From contig CM072810.1 of assembly GCA_037013495.1 (NCBI GenBank), positions 109,096,398 to 109,160,397 of the forward strand: DNA of 64,000 bases, in the 5' to 3' direction. A program made the position numbers and the translations under genes. The notes under the pieces were generated by a model that saw only the letters and a program-made list of their open reading frames with translations, was not told the DNA's origin and ran no database searches. Position 1 is the first letter of the stretch. The number at the start of each line of letters is the position of its first letter. Below, piece after piece: positions 25,430-35,539 of the stretch. The DNA is from Hippophae tibetana (Eukaryota; Streptophyta; Magnoliopsida; Rosales; Elaeagnaceae).

Positions 25430-25833
25430 AGTTTTGCAATGTATCTCTATTGACATTAATTAACGTATGAAGTATCCATATTTCATCAATAATAATAATA
25501 ATCCATAAACGACACGACGTCTGACTTATGTCCCACATCTTCAATCTATCTATCTGTCGTCCATAAACGACTGAACTACAAAGTTTGCTTCACCTCTTTC
25601 CAGCCTGGCGTTGCTCATCAATTTGGTTTTTTTATCAATCCTGTTACCTAACCCTAGGTGGCTACCTCCCTAATCTCGCTCTCATTCTATTCTATGGACC
25701 CCGCTTTTATTGAATTACCAAGATTACCCCTAACTACTACTACACCTCTCATTACGAGATTTGCCTTCTCTTACCGCTACACCTACACGAAAGTGTTTAC
25801 TCAGTTCTACTACTCCTGACTGGAAAGACCAAA
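25430..25833 (+). promoter_or_regulatory. GATL upstream region and probable 5' UTR
   Basis: About 400 bp separate the DNA element from the GATL start. Composition shifts to balanced, C-rich pyrimidine sequence between 25590 and 25830, typical of a plant 5' leader. No clear TATA box was located; candidate AT-rich words lie at 25480-25505. The AC-rich segment 25730-25790 is uninterrupted by an ATG before the GATL start. The mobile element just upstream may contribute to or limit the promoter, which is an inference. Confidence 0.4.
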
Positions 25834-26874
25834 ATGCCACTGACGCTTTACTTCCTCTTCTCCATAGCCGTCGCCGTTATCGTGAACTTGCCGGAGGTAG
25901 CCATCTCCAGCAAGCTTCCAGAGTTTCGAGAAGCACCTGCATTTCGAAACGGCAATGAGTGTCCCAAAACGACTTGGTCATCAGTCGACAAACACTCTCA
26001 TAACCCATCGATTATCCACATCGCCATGACTCTCGACGCTGTCTATCTACGGGGATCGATTGCCGGAGTTTTCTCTGTTCTTCATCATGCTACGTGTCCT
26101 GAGAACATCGTCTTCCATTTCATTGCAACATATCCCAGACGCGCCGATCTCTTGCGCGTTATCACCACGACTTTCCCTTATCTGAAATTTCATCTCTATC
26201 ACTTTGACGCCAATTTGGTTAAAGGCAAGATCTCATACTCCATCCGAAGAGCTTTGGATCAACCTCTCAATTACGCAAGGATCTACTTCGCCGATTTATT
26301 ACCCTCCGGTGTTCGTCGGATCATTTACTTTGATTCCGATCTGATTGTCGTCGATGACGTTGCAAAGCTCTGGAATATCAATTTGGGGAAACACGTGTTG
26401 GGAGCACCGGAGTATTGCCACGCGAATTTCACGAATTATTTCACTTCTCGCTTCTGGTCTAATCCAGTCTTTGCGACGTCGTTTAAGGGTCCTAAACCTT
26501 GTTATTTCAATACTGGAGTGATGGTGATCGATTTATGGAAATGGAGGGAAGGCAGGTACACTGAAAAGTTGGAGCATTGGATGAGGATTCAGAAGAAGTA
26601 TAGGATTTACGAGTTGGGTTCGTTGCCTCCATTTTTGCTAGTTTTTGCTGGAGACGTTGAGAGAGTCGAGCACAGGTGGAACCAACACGGTTTAGGTGGC
26701 GATAATCTGGAAGGATTATGCCGAAATCTTCATCCTGGGCCAGTAAGTTTGCTTCATTGGAGTGGAAAGGGCAAACCTTGGCTCAGATTGGATTCTAAAA
26801 GGCCTTGTCCTTTGGATAGTTTGTGGGCACCCTATGATCTCTTTCGTCGCTCATCATTGTTCTCCGATAGCTAG
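25834..26874 (+). CDS. GATL: galacturonosyltransferase-like protein (GATL, GT8)
   Basis: This intact, intronless 346-residue protein belongs to glycosyltransferase family 8, GATL clade. A hydrophobic N-terminus (about residues 3-25) is a signal peptide or anchor. The donor-site DxD lies in [13 protein letters not shown] (DSD at 167-169). Other hallmarks are RIYFADLLP (149-157), [16 protein letters not shown] (223-238), [13 protein letters not shown] (261-273), [11 protein letters not shown] (281-291) and HWSGKGKPW (308-316). NFT at 198-200 is an N-glycosylation site. Length and lack of introns fit the family. GATL proteins act in the Golgi and endomembranes in pectin and xylan synthesis; direct transferase activity is not shown for most members. 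The start at 25834 precedes the hydrophobic segment. It resembles the GATL3/4 type, but the exact orthologue cannot be fixed. Confidence 0.96.
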   Translation: MPLTLYFLFSIAVAVIVNLPEVAISSKLPEFREAPAFRNGNECPKTTWSSVDKHSHNPSIIHIAMTLDAVYLRGSIAGVFSVLHHATCPENIVFHFIATYPRRADLLRVITTTFPYLKFHLYHFDANLVKGKISYSIRRALDQPLNYARIYFADLLPSGVRRIIYFDSDLIVVDDVAKLWNINLGKHVLGAPEYCHANFTNYFTSRFWSNPVFATSFKGPKPCYFNTGVMVIDLWKWREGRYTEKLEHWMRIQKKYRIYELGSLPPFLLVFAGDVERVEHRWNQHGLGGDNLEGLCRNLHPGPVSLLHWSGKGKPWLRLDSKRPCPLDSLWAPYDLFRRSSLFSDS

Positions 26875-27339
26875 CTTGTGGTGTGGCTCTAAACTGCCTT
26901 GTTTTTGTTTTTAACTGAGTCAAAAATTAAGTAGTTTCTACGTTTTTTTTTCTTCCCCTAGTTTTAATTTAATTTATTTTCCTATTTTGTTTGCTTGTTT
27001 GTACAGTTAGAATATAGAGTTGTTTCAATCCTTGTGGTTTGCACGAGGAAACGAGATGGATATGTACACAAACTAGTAAGTAGTACAATGTTGTTGAATT
27101 TTCATTCAAAGACTATCGTTTGAAATGGATTTAGTAACGTTGAATTTATGGTTTTCGTTTTTACTAGAAGTCTAGAATGAAGGTGACTTACCGTTGTATT
27201 AAGACTACTAAATATGGTGAGATGTGGATGAATGTGTATGAACAATTCTTTGAATTTTTTTAATTTGTTTTTGGTAAGGCTTTCCTTGAGGTTCTTACTT
27301 CGTATATAATTGCTGCGATGAAAATGTTTTCAGATTCCC

Positions 27340-28250
27340 TTGAGCAAAAAAGGTGATTAGTAAGGGTACTTGGATGTGTGGGATGATCCTTGGCTCCCCA
27401 TTCCACCCTCATTCAAACGTTCTACGCCCACATGTAACTTGATTCACTCTGTTGCTGATTTAATTGATGAGTAACCCAATTTTGGAAGGTTAGCTTAGTG
27501 CGTGAGGTATGGTGCTGACGTGTTTCCACATTGAAAATCCCTATTATTCCGAGTATTTGACAAGATACTCTTGTTTGGCATTTCCATCATCATGGGAAAC
27601 ATTCTGTAAACTCGGGTTATCATCAAGCTTTGGCATCTCGACACCCTCAGACCAATCATAGGAAGGACACTAGATAATTCGCTCTGTGGAAGCATTCTGT
27701 TCAGCCCAGAATGAATCATTTTCATTGGTATTGTGTTCATAACATTTTACTGGTGAGAGAGGCTCTGCATGGCAGGGGTGCGAACCGGTTTGATGCCCTT
27801 TATATGAGTGGGAGCTGGAATCTATTTGCCATTTATTATTGGGTTGTGAAGTTGTTAAACCAGTGTGCCAATTGGTTTGTTTCGAGTTTGCATGCTATTT
27901 TTAAAATGGATGAGGAACTGTTTTGATAAAGACCAGCTTCTAGCTTCTTTTGCTAATGGGTGTAGGAAGATCTGGAAGACCTGAAATGGCTTAGTCTTTC
28001 TATCATGATTTTGATGCTAGCTATGTTGTCCAGTGACCAGGCCTGATGGAAGGAAGTTTGATTTCACCATGGCTAATAAGAGTTCGTTTCTTCTTGGATG
28101 TCATATTAGTGGCAGGTCACTTATTCTAGTCTTTATTTTCTGGCTTGCTGTTTTTAAATTTATTGAGCTCTGTACTGTTGCATCCATCTTGGATGAGTTG
28201 ATTAATAAAAAAAGTGCCGTATATTTTGAGCTAAAACAACGAGGTGAATA
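27340..28250 (+). pseudogene. LINE (L1-type) reverse transcriptase 3' fragment
   Basis: Downstream of GATL, the + strand reads in pieces VWDDPWLPIPPSF near 27380-27415, LVWHFHHHGKHSVNSGYHQA near 27570-27632 and LWKHSVQPRMNHFHW near 27685-27730, followed by VREALHGRGANRFDALYMSG at 27750-27810. This is the C-terminal connection and zinc-binding (zf-RVT) region of plant L1-like LINEs, which copy themselves by target-primed reverse transcription. The frame changes several times and stops intervene. The catalytic reverse transcriptase is absent, as expected for 5'-truncated LINE copies. The frames at 27711-27926 and 28033-28251 are pieces of it. Confidence 0.75.
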
Positions 28251-28374
28251 ATAGCATGCATGGTGGATCAAAGGATATCACACTTGCAGATTTAATGCAG
28301 AGTGAAGGGAAAGAACTAACCCTATAACTTTGGTATCTTCTTCCAAAGGTTTTTGGCTTATCAACCTATTTAAA

Positions 28375-28710
28375 ATGTTACAATTTGGTCCCTAATATTT
28401 TTAAATTTGATAAATTTTGTACAAAATTTCAATTTTAATGAAATTGATTTAAAAACATTATAATGAATTATGATGAAACTTTACTTTTTATTTCATTTGG
28501 TTTTCAAATTATTTTAAAAAGTATAATTTAGTCCCTAATCTATGACAAAATTTATAATTTGGTCCTTAACCTTTCAATTATATGATCTTTAAATATAATG
28601 ACATTGAATCAATTTGATATAAATTGAAATTTTGGATTAAATTTATCAAATTTAGAAATGTTAAGTATTAAAATGTGTGAATTAGAAGGTTAGGGATCAA
28701 ATGTATAGAT
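28375..28710. mobile_element. foldback MITE-like element
   Basis: The arm at 28394-28449 is an inverted copy of 28607-28662; both contain the word taaatttgataaattt and, after a short mismatch, caaaatttcaattt. Outside the arms the words caatttggtccctaa (left, from 28381) and its counterpart ttagggatcaaatg (right, near 28691) also pair. The result is a long imperfect hairpin of about 330 bp with no coding potential. A related tttggtccttaacc word lies in the loop (28558-28571). A target duplication could not be fixed. Confidence 0.6.
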
Positions 28711-28929
28711 AAGCTAATGTTTTTTATACCATGTGTCACAGAATACTACATTCACACTGATTACTATATAAGCCATAAGGTGTCCATGATTTTGTTAGAT
28801 TGATTCTTTTTCTTTTCATTCATCAATTAAGTGATTGGTTCACTGTGTATAGTCTTTACAATGTTAGAGGATTGCATGAGGATTTGAAGTAAATAATTAT
28901 AATTTATTGTTAGCGACGTAAATTTAGCT

Positions 28930-29216
28930 GATTCATCATTTAGGTGAACCTTTGGTGTTTACATATGGCTCTGCTTTCGTGGATTATCACATTGGGTTGT
29001 ATTGTAATCTATTGGTTAATGCAATTTGGATCCATAATGGGAAGATATGCTGGAGTTTTCTCGATTAATTTGGTCGATGCATACTTTCCTCCTAGTAATG
29101 TTTCAATACAATTCTCTGGTTATTTTATGTTTCTTGAAGTCAGACTTCTGACAATAATGTATATCTACTTCCTGGTTATGATATCATCATTTGTTTACGG
29201 AAAAATGCATCCTAAT
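28930..29216 (+). pseudogene. coding-like fragment, unrecognised
   Basis: Just before the copia element, the + strand reads EPLVFTYGSAFVDYHIGLYC and then NLLVNAIWIHNGKICWSFLD before a stop (about 28944-29066), of mixed composition unlike the surrounding AT-rich DNA. A second frame, 28944-29222, is hydrophobic and probably a by-product. I could not place either in a known family. Coding-like patches at 35560-35810 and 37320-37500, on the other side of the copia insertion, might belong to the same disrupted gene, but that is a guess. Confidence 0.25.
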
Positions 29217-29462
29217 TATTGAATTAAATGTAATTTAGCAATGTAATTGTGCTTTAGTTGGTTAGCTAGTTAGATATATGACTAATGTATCAATATAGCT
29301 AGTTAGATATATGACTAATGTATCAATAATATATTAACATATTATTCTATATGAACTCTTGTAAGCTTTATAATAACAATCAATTCAAGAATTACGCTTC
29401 ACACTCTACACAATTTCTCTCCTAAACATCTCTTCTTTTCTTTTTCTTCTTGATTGTTTGCA
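29217..29462 (+). repeat. copia 5' LTR
   Basis: About 246 bp, starting tattgaattaaatg and ending tgattgtttgca. It shares gtaattgtgcttt, agtatattat-like, gtaagcttta, aataacaatcaattcaagaa and ctctacacaatt words with the 3' LTR. It contains a 33-bp tandem duplication at 29263-29295 and 29296-29328 (tagctagttagatatatgac and following) that the 3' LTR lacks. The first base is uncertain by a few positions because the target duplication and LTR start share bases. Confidence 0.85.
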
Positions 29463-29475
29463 TGTTATCGAGCCA
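29463..29475 (+). other. copia primer-binding site
   Basis: Directly after the 5' LTR, tgttatcgagcc resembles the usual copia word TGGTATCAGAGCC, complementary to the 3' end of initiator methionine tRNA, which primes minus-strand synthesis. It has a few changes from that word, as expected for a decayed copy. Confidence 0.7.
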
Positions 29476-29659
29476 AATAGGCTAGGAAATTTTTTGTTGA
29501 AGCTCTTATGACGGCTCTTGTTAGGACTCCAAAGTGTGCCCTTTTACCATGCATAAAGGCCAATCTTCTGATATGATTGCAACTATCACAACTCCTCTAG
29601 TTAATCTCTTGTTTTTCGATTAAATTAGAAAGAACTATTTTTTTTTAGTTTCGAAGGAA

Positions 29660-30490
29660 CAATTGCTTTATATAGTCATTGCCTATAGTTTAAAAGATTA
29701 CATTAATCCTAAAATTGCAATTCCTTTGCACTTCTTGCTTGGTTTGAAGCAAGTTAATCCTATATTTGTTGTTTGGAATAAGTTCAATGGAATTGTTAAA
29801 AGTTGGATATGTGTTTTTGTAACTCTAGGAATGAGCTCTCATCTTGTTTATGTTGGATTAGCTGCAGATATATGTTTTAAACTGGAGTTAGTTTTCTCAA
29901 CACTTCTAGTGCTCGAATTATGGATTTGTGATTGCAATTGCAAATAAATAAGAAAGGTACTATCTCTATTGAGGATTATATGATTTAGGTTAAGATGATC
30001 TCTGATCATTTAGTTGCAACTAGATAGCCAATTCTTGATTAGGATCTAGTGTTTTATACACTTTAAGGTTTAGATTCTAATTGAAATTCTTTCATTTTTA
30101 ACATTACTCTTTGAGTTGAGCCTATCTCTTTTGATGCTCTTTATAGTCATATGTTACCTCGTGAAAGATTCTTAGATCATAAACATCAAGTTACCATTGA
30201 CATTCAAGCAAATATTGCTCAATTTAGTTACCTCAACATCAAGCCTCATAATTTTGGCTCCAATTCTAGTCAAAATTCAAGTAATAATTCTAATTCTTTT
30301 GGATATGGTGGATCTAATAGAAACAACTAGAATCTTAATGATTTCTTAGCTAGCACAAACCTTAGAGGTTTCATATTTGAATCCAAAAGTAAAAAAAACT
30401 TAATAAATTTGACGGTTACAACAAAGTGTAGTGTCAGGTGTGCAACAAACCTTGACATTTTACTAATCAATGTTTCAAGGTAAGGGATCT
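29660..30490 (+). pseudogene. copia gag remnant
   Basis: The 94-codon frame at 29663-29947 reads LKDYINPKIAI, then NPIFVVWNKFNGIVKSWICV and later AADICFKLE, the UBN2/retrotran_gag pattern of copia elements. After several stops a zinc-knuckle-like cluster with C, C, H and C appears near 30428-30476 (around QVCNKP and FTNQCF). Gag forms the particle that packages the RNA. Stops, for example near 30027, 30057 and 30328, disable it. Confidence 0.8.
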
Positions 30491-30579
30491 GTTGTTAGGA
30501 AGGTCTTTTGTAAATAATTCAAGTGTTAGAGGTTTTGTTGTTAAGACCTCTATTGGTCCTTACAGAGACAACAATAATT

Positions 30580-32001
30580 TTCCTACTCTCTCATGGTAGC
30601 TTGTCTTTGGTGCATCAGACCATCTTACAAATGATAGAGCCAATATTCAAGATATCACTTTCTATTATGGCCATGAGAATGTTATAGTAGGTAATGGTTC
30701 TCTTCTTTCTGTCACTCATTTTAGCACATCCACTATTGCACTTCACTTTTGCTCTTTAACACTGCCTCATGTATTGCATATTTTTGGTATGTCTCATAAT
30801 CTGTTGTTTGTTCAAAAGTTTTTTGAAAATCATAAAATTATGGAATTTCATGCAAATGAATTTTTTGTTAAGGATGCTCAAATATAAAAGAATGTGGCTC
30901 AAGGCAAGGCTATTAATAGCCTTTATGCTTTGGATGGATCAATGTAGTCAAATGTTGGTCTTCAATCAGATCTTATTGAGTCCAAATCCTATCACTCCAA
31001 TATGTTGTCTAAGACAAAACTTTGACACTCAAGACTTGCTCATCCTTCTTCAGTGCTTCAATTTCTTGCTAACAATTTACAAATTTTTTCGATCATTAAA
31101 AATGTAAATAAATGTAGTTTTGAGATTTGTTCTTTAGTTAAAGATCATAAACTACCTTTCATACACATGCTTCTTGACCTTTTGAATTGATTTACATGGA
31201 TCTCTCAACATCTGCTATGGTTGCTAATAGTGGAGCCAGATACTACTTCATTTTGACTGTAGATGATTTCAGTCACTATCAATGGATATAATTCCTTAGT
31301 GCTAAGAGTGAAGTTCATTATGTGTTTAAATCTTTTATGCAATGATAGGAAGACATTTTTCTATAAAAATCAAGTGTGTGCAAGTTGATGGTGGAGGAGA
31401 GTTTTATTTCATCAGCACTATTTTGTCTTCCATTGGTGTTGTTCATTGTAAAACTTGCTCTCACACTTCTTAACAAAATACTATTGTGGAGTATAGGTAT
31501 AGAAGGCTTGTGAAAAAGTCTTTCCCATGGGTCTATGCCTTAAATTCAAATGTTTTTGCCATAAATATGTTACCTTCTTTGTCACTTTCTCACAAGAGTT
31601 CTTTTTAATTATTGTATAATAAAAGTCTAAATTACACTTTCGTGAAAGTTTTTGGATCACTTTGTTTTCATATCTTAAGACCCATACTCATTATAAATGA
31701 GAACCTCGGTTCTTATGGATTCTTTGGTTATGCTCCTTAGTAGCATGACTATCTATGCTTTGATTTGAAAACACACAAATTTTACACTAGTAGACATGTT
31801 ACTTTCTATGAGAATACATTTTCTTTCTCTATTATTTTGTCTACACTTGATACTAAAGGCTATTTTCAGCAGTTTGATCCTATTCTACCACTTGTGTTTC
31901 TAGTTGATATTTCATCTAGCCCTATGCTCCCTCAACCTAGTGTGTCTTTTACACAATTTGACACTTTTCTTAGTGACCAATTAGAGTTTGGCCAACCTTC
32001 A
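30580..32001 (+). pseudogene. copia protease, integrase remnant
   Basis: The protease active-site region reads FGASDHLTNDRA near 30610-30645. GAG-pre-integrase and integrase blocks follow; ARYYFILTVDDFSHYQWI near 31235-31290 and VDGGGEFYFIS near 31386-31418 hold core acidic residues of the integrase DDE site. The C-terminal part continues to GQPSP at 31990-32004, where the CACTA element interrupts it. Frames change repeatedly and stops are present. The integrase would insert the cDNA into the host genome. Confidence 0.8.
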
Positions 32002-32004
32002 CCT

Positions 32005-33076
32005 CACTACTACAAAATGTGGCATTAAAGTCGATTAAAAACCGACTTTAAACCAATTTAAAGTTTAAAGTCGGTTCACGCGATGAACCGACTTTAATTT
32101 TTTTTTTTTTTTAAATTTATTCATTTTTTATTATACTCAAATAAAAATCTGTATTTGAGCAGGAAAAAAACCAAAATGAGTTTAGCAAATAGTTCAAATA
32201 ATACAAATATTTGAAAAATAAAATATTAATTAATAGTAGAAAAATTACCATCGTTTTGTTATATTTTATTCAAGAACATCATATTCTTCTCCTTATGTTA
32301 TAATACAAACTTACATATATAATACAAAAATTTATACACATAATAACAGAAAAAAATATGAATAATAGGGGATATAAAAGATTAGTTAAAGAGAAAGAAA
32401 ACACACTAACCGGTGCTAGAAATGGTAGTCGTAGGTGGCCGAAAAATGAGAAAGAGTTGAGGAGAAATGGATGAGGTTTTCGGTTTTTTAGAGTTCTGCA
32501 ACGTTGAAAATAGTTTCTGTCTGGGAAGAAAAAAGAGAAAAGAATTTATCCACGTGTGTAGCGTCGGTTCCACGTGTCAACCGACGCTATGTTACGTGGA
32601 TAACGTAGGTTCCAGGTATCAACCGACGCTACGCTACGTGGATAACGTCGGTTTCAGGTGTCAACCGACGCTACACTACGTGGATAACGTCGGTTCCAGG
32701 TGTCAACCGACACATAGCTACGTGGATAGCGTCGGTTCCAGGTGTCAACCGATGCTACGCTACGTGGATAGCGTCGGTTCACCACGTCAACCTACGCTAC
32801 GTCTATATGTAGCATCGGTTTGCCACGTCAACCGACGCTACGTAGCGTAGCATCGGTTGACACCTGGAACCGACGCTATCCACGGAGCATAGCGTCGGTT
32901 GACGTGGTGAACCAACGCTACGTCCATGCATAGTGTCGGCTCGACACGTCAACCGACGCTACATCCTACGTGGATAGCGTCGGTTCTACACCGAACTGAC
33001 TTTAAACAAATTTAAAGTCGGTTTTTAGAAAAACCGACTTTACGTATCGACTTAAATACCCATTTTTGTAGTAGTG
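32005..33076. mobile_element. CACTA-type non-autonomous transposon, nested
   Basis: The left end starts CACTACTACAAAATG (32005) and the right end, read in reverse complement from 33076, starts CACTACTACAAAAATGGG: terminal inverted repeats that open with CACTA. CCT flanks both sides (32002-32004 and 33077-33079), the 3-bp duplication typical of CACTA elements. Removing the insert and one CCT restores the copia reading in frame across GQPSP and SSVVLPSPS. Sub-terminal words aaaccgactttaa and aaagtcggttt are repeated in both orientations. The centre carries 42-bp repeats. No transposase is encoded, so mobility would need enzyme from another copy. Confidence 0.9.
32555..32990. repeat. 42-bp minisatellite with inverted GTCGGTT/AACCGAC cores
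   Basis: Inside the CACTA-type element, units of about 42 bp recur, built as tacgtggataacgtcggtt, then a short spacer, then tcaaccgacgctac. GTCGGTT and AACCGAC pair within each unit, so each can form a hairpin, and neighbouring units can form longer ones. About 32820-32990 runs in the opposite relative orientation, giving a larger inverted arrangement around 32830-32860. Because 42 is divisible by three, a 127-codon frame (32467-32850) repeats a 14-residue pattern such as YVDNVGSRCQPTLR; I regard this as a by-product and not a gene. Confidence 0.88.
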
Positions 33077-33920
33077 CCTTCTAGTGTTGTATTGCCTAGT
33101 CCTAGCTCATAGCCTTCTATTCCCAATCCTTTGGATTTAACGCAAGATCCAAATAATGATGTTCAACTCTTAATTGAACTATCTTTTGATGTGCTTCCTC
33201 ATACTACCAATGCTTATCTTATAACCACAAAATCAAAGGCCAACATTTTTAAACCTAAGTATGTTGCTTTTCTTGCTTATAAAACTCCATTCTTCTAAGT
33301 GACTTTAAATTCACTCCTTTCTTTGAACTTGCCAATGTTTTTGAGGCCTTGTCTATTCATGAGTGGTATGATGCTACGAAGCTTGAAATTGAAGCTCTAC
33401 TTGGTAACGATACTTGGAAATTGGTTGAATGTTTTAGTGGCAGTAAGCCTATAGACTGTATGTGGGTATTTTGAGTTAAACGCAAGAGTATTAGAGAATT
33501 AGACAAACATAAGGCTTGTTTAATGGCTAAAGGCTTCAATTAGAGGGCTAGCCTTGTCTAAATGTTGGGCAGTGAAACAACTTGATGTGCAAAATGCTTT
33601 TTCTAAATAGTGCTTTGAATGAGACTATTTTCATATTACAACCTCTTGGATTTGAAGCCATCTCTAATGTTCCTCTTGTTTGCAAACTCAAGAAATCCTT
33701 ATATGGCCTTAAGTTAGCTTCTTGGTTGTGGTATCATAAGCTTAGCATTGCTCTTCTTCACTTTGGTTTTGTGAATTCTATGATCGACTCTAGCATGTTC
33801 TATAAACATCATGGAGGTGACACTACAATAATGCTTGTGTATGTGGATGATATTCTACTCACTGGTAGTAATATGGCATATCTCACGTAGTTAGTTAAGC
33901 TATTACATGATGCATTTTCT
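33077..33920 (+). pseudogene. copia reverse transcriptase remnant
   Basis: After the CACTA insertion the polyprotein resumes. HEWYDATKLEIEALLGNDTW near 33359-33418 is the start of the copia reverse transcriptase. The frame at 33582-33890 reads FKLCKLKKSLYGLK-like sequence (observed VCKLKKSLYGLKLASWLWY) and then MLVYVDDILLTGSN near 33832-33873, with the catalytic YVDD box intact. Stops near 33474 and 33541 and a frame change near 33558 disable it. This enzyme makes the cDNA. Confidence 0.88.
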
Positions 33921-34778
33921 CTTTGTGATCTCAGTGATATTAGTTACTTCTTGGATCTTAAAGTGGGATGAACTGATAATGTTTTTCATCTCACCTAATG
34001 CAAACATGTCAACTGTTAATGATCTTTTGCATAAATTTGGCATGGAATCCTCCAAGCCTTGCTTCACTCCAATGAGGTTAGGTCTTATCTTATCTAAGAT
34101 CAATGGTCTACAATTAACTGATCCTTTTTTATATCGAAGTCCTTGAGGAGCCTTACAATATTGTGTGTTCACGAGACCAAATATAAAATTTTTCATTTAA
34201 TAAATTGTGTTAATTTCTCCTAGCCCTAACAAGCGTTTATCTCATTGCAGCTAAAGGCATTTAGAAATTCCTTGAGGGCAGTGTTGATCATGGTATCACT
34301 TTTTATAGGTATACTGATTGGGCGAACCCTCCTGATGATATGAAGAGCACAGAGAGATATGACATCTTCTTTGGTGACTCTTTAGTGTAATAGATGTCCT
34401 CAAATTAGAAGGTGGTCTCTCAGTTTAGTGTAGAATCAGAATATAGAGTTTGACACCTACTTCCTCTCAACTAGTATGGCTACAATTTGTGTTGGGTGAA
34501 CTTAAAGTCCCTTTAAGTAGCATTCCAGTTCTACAATGTGATAATGTTAGTGCCATACTCCATGTAGCCAATCCTATCCTTTATGCACACAAAAAAAATT
34601 AAAAAATTAATTGACATTTTATAAGGGATCATATTGTTGAAGAAAAGTTGGATGTTAAACACATCTCTTCACAAGAACAGCTAGTAGATACTTTCACAAA
34701 GCCTTTGCTAGATGTTCCTTTTCATTCCTTCGAGACCAAACTCATGGTATTGTCACCACCTTGGGTTTGATAAGAGGA
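33921..34778 (+). pseudogene. copia RNase H remnant and polypurine tract
   Basis: Fragments include YTDWANPPDDMKST near 34312-34353, QFSVESEYRV near 34420-34450, RDHIVEEKLDVKHISSQEQL near 34625-34683 and LVDTFTKPLLD near 34681-34713, the copia RNase H domain and polyprotein end. The purine-rich taagaggata at 34771-34780 just before the 3' LTR is the likely plus-strand primer. Stops and frame changes occur throughout. The opposite-strand frame at 33903-34196 is a shadow. Confidence 0.82.
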
Positions 34779-35465
34779 TATTGAACTAAATGTAATTGTG
34801 CTTTGGTTAGTTAGTTAGTTACTTAGATGATGTGACTAATATATGGACCAATCATATGTTAGTATATTATCTATATAAACTCTTTCTCCTTATTCTTAAA
34901 TAAGTCTCTAAGATGGATTCGTTGTTCCATGATTTATATTTCGTTTTTCATTTGTTTCGAGAAATATATCAATCAATTCCAATGGCAATGTCCTATTTAT
35001 ATTACTATTCGACACTAATAAACACTAATATTTGTATTGGTTGTTTGTAAACTCTATTCTAAATATCGATAAAATCATTGCTATAATTTTATTTAGATGT
35101 GTAGATGTAGAATAAAATTAAATTTATTGATGATTACATATAATTTAATTAAGCTATTAGAAGAAAGTATGATTTTTTCTATTCTATTTTGATTTGAGAT
35201 TGAAGTATTTTTTTTATTAAATGAGTTTAAATGAAAGAAGATTTAGGGTTCTATCTTTTTTTTTATTATTGATTTTATTCATTTTTCCTTCTACCGATAA
35301 CTCAATCAAAATAAATATAATTATGGTTGAGAACAAAATACTTGTTATTCTTAATATATTTAGTTTTTGTAAGCTTTACAATAACAATCAATTCAAGAAT
35401 TACATTTCATACTCTACACAATTCTCTCCCAAACACTCTCTTTCTCTTCTTCTTGATTGTTCCCA
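34779..35465 (+). repeat. copia 3' LTR with extra internal segment
   Basis: The ends match the 5' LTR (start tattgaactaaatg, end tgattgttccca), but this LTR is about 687 bp against 246 bp. The extra sequence runs from about 34885 to 35368, between aactctt and gtaagcttta, which adjoin in the 5' LTR. The word ttattctta occurs near both ends of the extra segment (34890-34898 and 35345-35353). Either something inserted here or the 5' LTR lost the segment. The extra part has no recognisable coding; the 82-codon frame at 35221-35469 crosses it by chance. Confidence 0.8.
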
Positions 35466-35539
35466 CTAATTACTCTTTCAATAATAAAGCTTGTTCAGTA
35501 TAATTTTAAATGGATATTTTTGACAAATAAATAAGTGCT

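Larger units (their letters stand above)
29217..35465 (+). mobile_element. Ty1/copia retrotransposon, full-length but dead
   Basis: The element has two LTRs beginning tattgaa[c/t]taaatgtaatt (29217 and 34779) and ending in CA (29462 and 35465), a primer-binding site, gag, protease, integrase, reverse transcriptase and RNase H in copia order, and a purine-rich tract before the 3' LTR. The sequence ctaat at 29212-29216 and 35466-35470 is a likely 5-bp target duplication. Numerous stops and frameshifts inactivate it. A CACTA-type element has inserted inside it (32005-33076). Without that insertion it is about 5.2 kb, normal for the superfamily. Confidence 0.9.

Noticed and set aside
25761..25958. 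Overlapping frame at the GATL start
   Set aside because: It does not begin with ATG in the sequence and overlaps the intact GATL gene in another frame.
32467..32850. 127-codon open frame with a 14-residue repeat
   Set aside because: It arises because the 42-bp minisatellite unit is divisible by three; the second element copy keeps only a short version and there is no known domain.
32555..32990. CRISPR-like array
   Set aside because: Units are contiguous with no unique spacers, the units carry inverted cores inside a plant transposon, and the genome is eukaryotic.
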